Of a DNA stretch of 64,000 nucleotides, positions 14,311 to 64,000 are shown one piece after another. The stretch's first letter is position 1, and each line of letters begins with the position of its first letter. The translations under genes and the position numbers were made by a program. The DNA comes from Amphibalanus amphitrite. Its lineage: Eukaryota > Arthropoda > Thecostraca > Balanomorpha > Balanidae. The notes below the pieces were generated by a model. That model did no database searches and was not told where the DNA came from. It saw only the letters and a program-made list of their open reading frames with translations. The DNA is taken from assembly GCF_019059575.1 (NCBI RefSeq), contig NW_024881705.1, forward strand, positions 1 to 64,000, written 5' to 3'.

Positions 14311-15932
14311 TGGCGGTGACCGGGAAAACGACATCCGATTCCAATAAAAATCATCCAGGATGGTGCCAAGAGCTTTTTAAATAACCTTTTAAATAGGATA
14401 ACTTTTAGTGAAGGGGCAAGAAAACAGCCCAAACCAAATCAGGCTAAGATTAGGTACGTAACTGTTGCCATTAGTTACACATGCCATTCTATTAGCGCCT
14501 TTCTGTGCACTTGGCACTATTCTATCTTCACAAATGTTCGCAACAGTAAACCAACGCGCTCAAGAAATCAACCCGAGTATCTCGTATGCACGTCTCTCGT
14601 GGCCCCACGCGGCTCCACGTGTATCCACGTGTCATCGCCAGCAGCTGGGATCACGTGACAGCGGCCCGTGGCAGCCGGAGGCGCAGCGGGCTCAAATTAA
14701 ACTATCGCTTAGCACTATTAATCATACAGCCAGCGCGGCGGCCCCTGTCGGCCGCTAGCGTTCATTAGAGCCGGAGAGAAACAACAGGAGTCGAGGTGTC
14801 GAGCGGTGGGCCCTGATCAGCACCCTGCAGCGCTTTGATCTTGTGCTACTGCGCCGGTATTGTTATGAATGTTTCTGCTTTATTTACAAGGCACCCTAAT
14901 AAAAATTATGATGCTACGTTCTCCTGCATTGACGAGCTGAACAGTACACATAGCTTAAGAATGAAATTTGCATCTGATTAAAAAATGCAAGAAAGCAGAC
15001 AATTGAAATTCGTTTATCAGGAAATTGGTGTGCCTACCAGTTTACAGCTGGGACAAGAATCGTGAGAGAAGATGCATGCAAAATACACATGCCAACCGAC
15101 TCCTCGGCTTAGAAGACTAAATCTCGGAACCGGTACCACGACGTTCTAGCGTTCCACGAACGGCTTTATTTATGCATGGCACGTTGCTACTCGCTGCCTG
15201 CTATCGTCGGTCGGCTGAGCATTTCCTCGGTCAGCCGAGGTAGGAGGGCAGCCATGTATCTCCACTTTACAGCCATCGGTAGCCATCTTTGTCAATTAGA
15301 GCCCCGGTGAACAAATCGGCACATCGGCCACCGAGCAGATACAATCACTCCTCGGGTGATCCGGTAGTAAAGCAGGTAGCCTGTGTTAAAATCAAGGCCG
15401 GAAACTCTCGATAGAGCAGAACACTCTTTATAAATGGAAATATAGTAAAGGCCCAACCCCACCCCACCCCTACACCAAAAACAGTTTCTGCTCAGACACC
15501 ATGAGTGACTGGCGCAGCTACATTCGTAGTTTAAAAAAAAAAAAAAACAAACAAACAGGGAACTGTCCTAAATTGCCCAATCAGTGTTCTCTTACACAGT
15601 GGCCGCTAAACATATTGAACAAGCGACTGTTATCTCGCATCGCACAGCGATTCGACGGAAACCACAGTCGCCAGCGCGCTGGATGGGCTGCTATGCTGCG
15701 CCGCTGAGCAGTGGAGTACAGCGGGTTAGCCTACCTACGAAGGCAAAAAGCCTTCAGCGGACGTGACATTCAGTCTGGAAATGATTCACATCTCAAAGCT
15801 AATTTCATCGGTAAGCACTATATTTACCAGAGCAGGAAGTGCGACAGTGTCTTTTCTCTCGTCTCCGGATATTCAGTATCTAGCAAACAGAAAGTAACTT
15901 CATTCACTCAGCCGGCCAATGCTTTGCGGCAT
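14311..15932. other. Non-coding stretch
   Basis: No supported gene. It contains a short A-run at about 15530-15546 followed by CAAA repeats and a GC-rich patch near 14600-14760. Confidence 0.4.
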
Positions 15933-16015
15933 CCGCAGTGTCCTGCGATTGCCGCAGCGTCCTATGATTTTCCGCAGAGTCCTATGATCGCCGCAGTGTC
16001 CTGCAGTGCCCGCAG
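15933..16015. repeat. Degenerate 19-20-bp tandem repeat (CCGCAGTGTCCT type)
   Basis: Four units start CCGCAGTGTCC, CCGCAGCGTCC, CCGCAGAGTCC and CCGCAGTGTCC at 19-20-bp spacing; a fifth, partial CCGCAG follows. A GC-rich block continues to about 16480. Confidence 0.8.
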
Positions 16016-16524
16016 CCGGCGGTAACTGCCGCAGCTCTGTTCTGCCGTCGTCCAGCCGCAGTCATTCCACTGTCAGCCCCATTGCGGCCCGTTCCGCCGA
16101 AATTCAACGGGCCGTGAGGACGACGCGTCGGTGTCGGCGGGGCGGGTGGCCGACGGACTGGCGGGGGTCGGGTCTGTGACCGGAGGTTCGCAGCGCACCG
16201 CCGGCGGATCCACGCCCGTTTGGCCCCCGCGGTACTCCGATAAGGAGCCGCCGTTTCATGGAAGGAGATCCGAGTGTGGGCCGGTCGGTCGGTCTGAAAT
16301 GATGGAGGGCGAGTACCCGCACTGATGCGGGCCCGTCTGTCGGCCTGCGGGCACCGATACCGGCCGTATGGCTGCCGGATTGGCCGCTGGCGTCCTACCG
16401 AGAACGATTGATGGCGTTCGAGGAACTCGAGCAGCGCACTCCGCCGCGGGCGGGGGCGGCAAACAGGCTGCTCGACTGGCGTGATTTACTCTGAGCTAAA
16501 TGCTTTCACGAAGCGTTGAAGCAC

Positions 16525-17742
16525 AACCCGCGACCGCCTGGGGGGTCGGATCCGACCCCCCTCCGTTTTTCTTGAATAACTTATGAACAGCTTACGCTAT
16601 CGACTTGAAACTTGGCATAGCTTCTCCCCCATCAAATTGACGTCTCCTGTGCAATTCTTAAGAAAAAATTTCCAATTATTTTTTAGATATATCGATTTTA
16701 GTGACGTAACTACATGGCGTTTTCAGTCAAAAAGTGGTAAATGTTTAAAAAATCGCCAAAAATCAGGGTTTGAAGCAAATTGCAAATTAAGGACATGAAA
16801 AGACGCAACTCAACGAGTTCTTTAAAATGGCTATCTCGGATTTTCCATAAAATGCGTTTTTCACCCCTAAAAATTCAAAAAACTATATTTTTTGGAAAAC
16901 AGCTAACAAAATCCAAAATTTTGAGAATTTCCAAAAACCGGAATATATGTTATAAAGCTCTATTAGAACATTAGATGTCCCAAATTTCAATTTTCTATCT
17001 TGATTGTTGACCCCCAAATTGTAAAAAAAAATAGCTCCAACATGCATAGGGCATGGTGACGTCATAAGCATTTTCGTGAATTAGAGGCACTTCTGAACAT
17101 CGCATGTGAAAACAAATGGCACCACTAGATTCCTGGGACAAAGCTCGTCTAGAAAAGTGCATTTTTATGTCAAAAATAAAAAGTTGAAAAATTGACCTTT
17201 TTTCTTAGCCCTCGTTTAGTTATGTATGGTATAAACGATTTTTTATGCTTTAAATGCACACTTATCACCAGCACAGTTACTTGGGGTCACATATAACCAT
17301 TACCATCGGATTCGGCGTGAAAAATAAGCCATAAAACATGTGTCGCACGCCCATGTAGCAGAAAGTGAAAACCATGACCTTTCGTGACCTGACCTAACCT
17401 TGACCCGTACTTAGTATGACCCCTATACGCACATGGTACCTTCACTAGGTCTTTGAGGTCATTTTTGGTGAGTTTCGAGCAGCAGCTGTCGATTCCGCTG
17501 TCCGTAAGCCTAATCATGCAAAACCCCAGAATTTGACCTTTGACCTGACCTTGACCCGAAAGTTGACCTCAATCTTAAAATCTTAAGAGTGCTTTGGGAA
17601 GGTCTCGTAGAGACCTTTCGAACGCCGCCTCGCGGGGCTCGATACGACCATTGGTTCTCGAGATATCAGGGGGGGGGGGTCGGATCTGACCCCCCCCCAG
17701 GCTGTCGTGGGTACGGAAATAGCCCAGGCGATGCCGGGTTAA
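16525..17742. mobile_element. TIR element with G-rich ends, related to the element at 1393
   Basis: The left end has AACCCGCGACCGCCTGGGG, then GGTCGGATCCGACCCCCC; the right end is its approximate inverse (GGTCGGATCTGACCCCCC, then CCCAGGC and CGGGTTAA). The TTAA at the right (17739-17742) is not matched at the left (CACAA), so the exact left edge is uncertain. Like the element at 1397-2336 it has G-rich termini, an internal ATCGACTTGAAAC motif, a TGACGTCA site (17057-17064) and repeated TGACC/TGACCT words. No transposase frame is present. Non-autonomous, probably TTAA-targeting. Confidence 0.55.
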
Positions 17743-17994
17743 GCCTACATTGTGCGATGCTGTAGGTGGCAAATCCCCGGGGCTCAGTCTGTAGGGAAGA
17801 GAGTGCAGGCAAATTCATAATTATGCAGTTCATTTATTGCTTAGTACTAAAACATCTTTGCAGATCCAAACCTCCATCAATTTTTGTCCGCAATTTCAGA
17901 ACATAGGCACTCCTCTTTGCTCTTAGTAAACAAAATAACTGGAAACACTTGAACAACAGAGAGCAAACGTCATGCCACTAGCAACTACTGATAG

Positions 17995-59700
<41,706 letters not shown>

Positions 59701-61600
59701 AGACCGCCCTCCGCTCACTCTACTGCCGCCGCTGCCGGTCACCCCTCTGAACTGCTGCTACGTGTAGGAGCGGCGGGCCTCCTCTGCTCCCAGTGGGAGG
59801 TCGTACCGCGCTCCGCGGCAGACCCACTCACCCTCAGTGCCCGGCGCGGAGTATGTCAGAGCCGTGAACTCGCTCAGTGGTGGGGTAAATGTCAGAGCGG
59901 GGGTGGCTACTCGACTCTCCTGCCATAGGTGCCAGGGGACGCGCCGACCATTGCCCGTATTCCAAGACGGGGTGGAAGAGCTCGGCACTGCCGCTCTGAT
60001 GTCAATCTCGAGCGGGCCGCCATCAGGGGCACCTGGATACTCCCCGGTAAGATGAACAGATTGGCAGAAATGTGGCCGCTGACAGAACTGGAGACGTTCC
60101 CAAGAAGATTCGAGGAAATTCGGGCTATGCTTACTATCTCCAAGCGGCTCCGGGCGACTGGAGACAGTTGGAGGTGGCTGGAAGAGTGTCTTCTCGGCCC
60201 GGGAGGACTCGGATGTTCTCAGCGAGTGGTCACATTTGACACGCTCCGGCGGCGTTAGCTCAGGAGCTGCTGTGCCTTGCTGAGCTCCGCCATCACATCA
60301 CCGTAGCTCTCTGCCATAGCTCCATCGTAGCTCCGCAGTAGCTCCATCCGAGCTCCGCCGGCGCCAAAGCGAGGCGAGATGTCGCAGCTATTAGCTCTCA
60401 GCGCGCCTGCAGGGAGCTCAGTGGGGGTAGAGGACATAGCCTGTCGACCGTGGGGATCGGTGGGTTACGTGAGGCGGCCTGCTGTTACTCTGATGGGAGC
60501 GGTGACGGGACGGGACGAGAGCCCAGTGTTGTGTCACCGTCACAGCGGGGTCAGGTGCAATCAGTTGGAAACTGTGATGTTAAGGATGCATGAATTACCC
60601 TACGTTGGAGGGGAATGCTAATCCGCGGTGTTCGCCCCGGGATTTAGAGTTATCGGCATGAGGCGTGCATTGCTGAAAATTGGTGCCAAGTGACCTGCAA
60701 AAGGGTGACATTTCAATCATCAACCGAACGACGCGATTGTGCTAAAGGTTAAGTGGCGTGGCGTGCCATTCCAAAAGACAAACTCTGAGAGGTCACTAAA
60801 AGCTCCCATTCTTGATCGGCGAAAGTGCATGGCGCCATTCTTAGAAATTTCCAAACCCATCGTATATGTTTGTGCGATGGCCCGGCCGGCAAACCTTTAA
60901 AATCAGCATAAGGCTAACAGGTTCTCTAACATTGGCTTAATATCAAGACGACTTGACATGATCAATGATAAATACTGATAGAGAAACGCGGTTTCTCTCA
61001 GACATAAGTAATAGGCAGAGTACTTTCCCATTTATTATGACACGTTATTATTGTCTCTAATGGAACAATTTCACCTCGTTAATAATAATCAACTTCTGTA
61101 AGATGGATTAGGTAAGATGATATGAACGTAGGTTATGTATAGGTATGACATTGCTGGCCTGAGAAGGGATTTGAACTTCCCCGCAACTTACCACGTGCTA
61201 TCAAGCTAACGGAAGGGATTAAGTGTTGCCAAGTGATCGATTTGGTTTATTGTGATCGTTCATTCATTAAGAAGCACATATGTTTGTTTGCTCTGTGGGT
61301 TTGTCCCCCATCCACCCCATGTGAATTTGTGTATCTGGCAAGCATTTTTCTAATATGACTAACTGTTTTGTTTGCTTCACATGATTGTTGAATTTTAACC
61401 AGCTTTGTCTACAAACTAGGGTTTGAAACATTTGCCCGTTTTAGTTTTCCGTGTAGTTCGCAACATCTGGTAATGTTCCCACAAGGTCACAGCCTCCTGC
61501 TTTTGGAATAGCATTTTGTTTTTGTTATGCGATATAATTGACCTGTTTTACCGGGCCATGTGTTATAAACTAATAAAGCTGTTTTCAGAATTTTTCACAC
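59701..61600 (+). other. Probable 3' UTR of gene B
   Basis: From the stop to about 25 bases past the AATAAA at 61572, 1.9 kb, with no intron signal needed. GC-rich at first, then AT-rich. Repeated GAGCTCCG/TAGCTCC words lie around 60270-60360. Confidence 0.55.
61572..61577 (+). terminator. Polyadenylation signal of gene B
   Basis: AATAAA followed by GCTGTTTTCAG and, about 30 bases on, a GT-rich GAGTGTCTGAG: a standard cleavage-site layout. It is the first clear AATAAA noticed after the stop. Confidence 0.6.
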
Positions 61601-63819
61601 AAATGCTGAGTGTCTGAGGGTATCAACCGTCCATTTTCTATCCTACAATCTACGGCGTGAATGCTTCAACTCCGGGCATGCTGCTTCTCTTCGTAGAACG
61701 GAGGGCCGGGACGTCTGCAAACTCCAAAGTCTCTGCCGATTGTCGAACTAGCCGCGAACGCTGCCTGCTCGTTATGGCATACCGAACGTACCAAACATTC
61801 CATCGCCGCCGAACGGCTCGTATATTCGGCGCCGGCATTGTCGCGCTAGTGTGTGTGTTTACAGTGGCGTCGAGACGGCACAAACAAAGTGTGATGAACG
61901 CTGCACTTTCCAGAGGAGAGGAAACATTATACCGGAAATACATGACGGCAAGTGATGGTTAATCATGTGCGACAAAAGAGATAGGCGCACACGTTTATCG
62001 AATGTTATTTTGTTATTTACCAATGAAGAATATCACCGGAATAGCAATCGACTATCGCCGATGAGCCCGATGAGGTCACTGCAACGAATCTCCACATGCA
62101 TCAATGCATAACTCATTCTAAACTCATCAAACGCCTATATCTAATAGCATCTACTCAATGTACGGAATTTAATACGCCAATGTCGTATGAAATACTACCT
62201 CCGCACTCGAGCGGCCAATGACAGCAATAATGGCTCGGAGGGCGACCCATTTCGGCTGGCGGCAGTACGTGAGAAGGCCCGTGAAATGCGGGTGATGACC
62301 TCTTAGCTAGAACACCAAACAGCCGCTGCCAGTTCCGGCACAGAACCAGGCCGATCGGTCTATTGTGAGATCGGTGAGCAGTGAGTTAGCACTCACGGTT
62401 ATATCAACTCAACTCGAATGTAACGGTGGGACATCACTTCAGGGCAGACAATTCTCGAACTCCTGCGAGTATTTGTTTACTGGGTTTGCCTGCTAACAAA
62501 TAGATTGTTGATTAATAATTCGCCGTGTTACGCCGGCAGAGAGTCTTCAATTTCTTAGTTACATAATTCAGTTGCTGAAGTTTGGGAGGAAGACCTTGTT
62601 TTCGTCAACACCAATAAACGACACTCACACTACTGCAGTTCGGAATGAAATTTAAAACCCAAGCAAGCATCAATGGCAACGCAGATGAGCTCACAAACAG
62701 TGCCCAAATGAACATGCCTGGAATACGCCTACACAGATCGAATACAGACTGAACCATGGTTCCTTGCGCGCCCTTTGTGGTACGGTGACAGCGGAAAGCC
62801 TTTTGGTTCTTCTTTCAATTGGAAACTGGGCTGTTTGTGCCGTTATTTTTCATCTAGTGCCGGGCATTTAGCCCATAAATAGTCGGTTACTTCGACATCA
62901 GCACCTCCAACGCTTTGGGCGGCAGCGGATTTACCGCATCGCTTCACCAAAGCCAAACACAAAGAACGTTTATCGCTTCAGGATCGATGGAAATGGTGGA
63001 TCTTCTTGCACAAATCAACGTGTAAGCTAAAAATGGAAAACAACGTGCCGTGGCACCTTGCTGCGATAGGCGAATACAACAAGCCAATGTCCTTCGTTTA
63101 CACGATAAACAAAATGATTGGCATTTATCAAAATGTTCGTAATCCATCAACAAGAAGGAATGATGAGGACTAGGCAACAAACAGCCGCCTACTTATTTGC
63201 CAAGTTGCCAACATGATTCACTTCGCCAGCAATATCAAGCTGGGAATTGAATAACATCGGTTCTTTCAATTGATGGAGCGGGGCATGGCACAGCATTCAC
63301 AGCAACCAGCCCTTTACACATTTTTGTCATTCAATACATCAATGACAATAGGAATGTCTGTGTAAAGGCTGATTTACGTCATATGCAGCAGTTTGACAGT
63401 CTGTATAAAAGTATGAAATTATCGGAAAACACCATCAGACCCTGAAGCGGTCGGCGGAAAATGGTCTCTCATCGTTCTTGGTCAAGTTTCACGGCGAAGT
63501 TCAATAGATGGATGGATCTATTCAGCAGTTGATCCATGATGACCCGCCCACCGGAGGCCGAGGAACCGGTCGGGCACACGCCACGGCGACACGGAAACTG
63601 TGGCGAGCACGCTCCGACCAGAAAACGATAGAGGAGGTCCCACTCTGGGACACTGAGTTGGCAGACTAGAACCATTCGTGACATGGCCCGATGTGTTAGA
63701 AGTTGGATACTTATAGCCAAAACTACACGACACGCTATGCCACGCCCAGCACAGTCGCACGGATAGCAGAAACCTTTACATGGAGGCTATGATTGGGTAC
63801 CATTTACAGCCAATGGGGA
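61601..63819. other. Intergenic, no supported gene
   Basis: Frames of about 100 codons on both strands at 61650-61960 are unrecognised and overlap each other antisense. Nothing else stood out. Confidence 0.5.
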
Positions 63820-64000
63820 CCAGTATAACGCCTTTTGGGGCGATTAACGGAGCGAGCGAGAGGGTGGGCCTTGCACGTGCGAAATTTCGAGGGGGTACCT
63901 CCAACTGACTTGTGCACGGCACCCTACTAACCGGTCTCTAGCGATGTGCCAAATTTGAGCACAATCGGCTCAGCCGTTCTCGAGATCTGGAAGCGGCACC
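63820..64000 (-). repeat. Start of another ~0.8-kb arm unit (runs off window)
   Basis: Begins CCAGTATAACGCC and continues with the same order of motifs as 38571 onwards (GCGAGCGAGA, TGCACGTGCG, CCAAATTTGAGC, ATCTGGAAGCGGC). It is more diverged than the copies at 38-48 kb. It shows that the unit exists apart from the Penelope pair. Confidence 0.8.

Noticed and set aside
61155-61215. tRNA gene or tRNA-derived SINE on the - strand (B-box-like AGTTCAAATCC, A-box-like TAGCTTGATAG)
   Set aside because: The two boxes are only about 20 bases apart and the T-stem does not pair; no acceptor stem. At most a decayed fragment.
61650-61962. ~100-codon frames on both strands
   Set aside because: Antisense to each other, no domain, downstream of the polyadenylation signal of gene B.

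Overview
This is a stretch of animal nuclear genome, most likely from an invertebrate. It holds spliced genes with GT/AG introns of up to 21 kb, long dinucleotide microsatellites, many short TIR elements and a GIY-YIG Penelope-like retroelement. Nothing bacterial is present (no operons, CRISPR or rRNA). An arthropod, possibly a crustacean, is my guess; the sequence alone does not settle it.

Genes. Both supported host genes are on the + strand. Gene A supplies only its last two coding exons (322-423 and 684-731), then a 3' UTR ending at AATAAA signals near 2900. Gene B is complete in its coding part: eight coding exons between 18031 and 59700 splice in a consistent phase into a 360-residue protein. 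It has an hnRNP C/RALY-type RRM, a polyglutamine/poly-alanine linker, and two zinc fingers that resemble the C2HC and C2H2 fingers of BCL11 proteins. Its 3' UTR runs to an AATAAA at 61572. A GC-rich block at about 5.55-6.25 kb, with a good splice donor, is the best candidate for its promoter and non-coding first exon, which would make intron 1 about 12 kb.

The large last-but-one intron of gene B (37366-58721) carries the most striking structure: a 9.8-kb composite (38571-48363) with inverted ends, flanked by TTTA. Its outer arms are two tandem ~0.8-kb units per side, each built from diverged subrepeats headed by CACGTG. Inside lie two almost identical Penelope-like elements in head-to-head orientation. 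Their arms (40454-43414 and 43680-46640) are exactly colinear around a 265-bp centre. Each arm has a long intact frame with reverse transcriptase and GIY-YIG endonuclease, and a hammerhead-ribozyme-like motif in the 3' UTR. Another copy of the outer unit starts at 63820 and runs off the window.

The rest is introns and intergenic DNA rich in non-autonomous elements: TTAA-flanked TIR elements (1393-2340, 31986-32473, 55676-56467, and a related one near 16.5-17.7 kb), TA-flanked ones (19672-19956, 51248-52159), a 519-bp-arm inverted repeat (10256-11607), several minisatellites and microsatellites, and repeated TGACGTCA (CRE) sites, some inside the elements.
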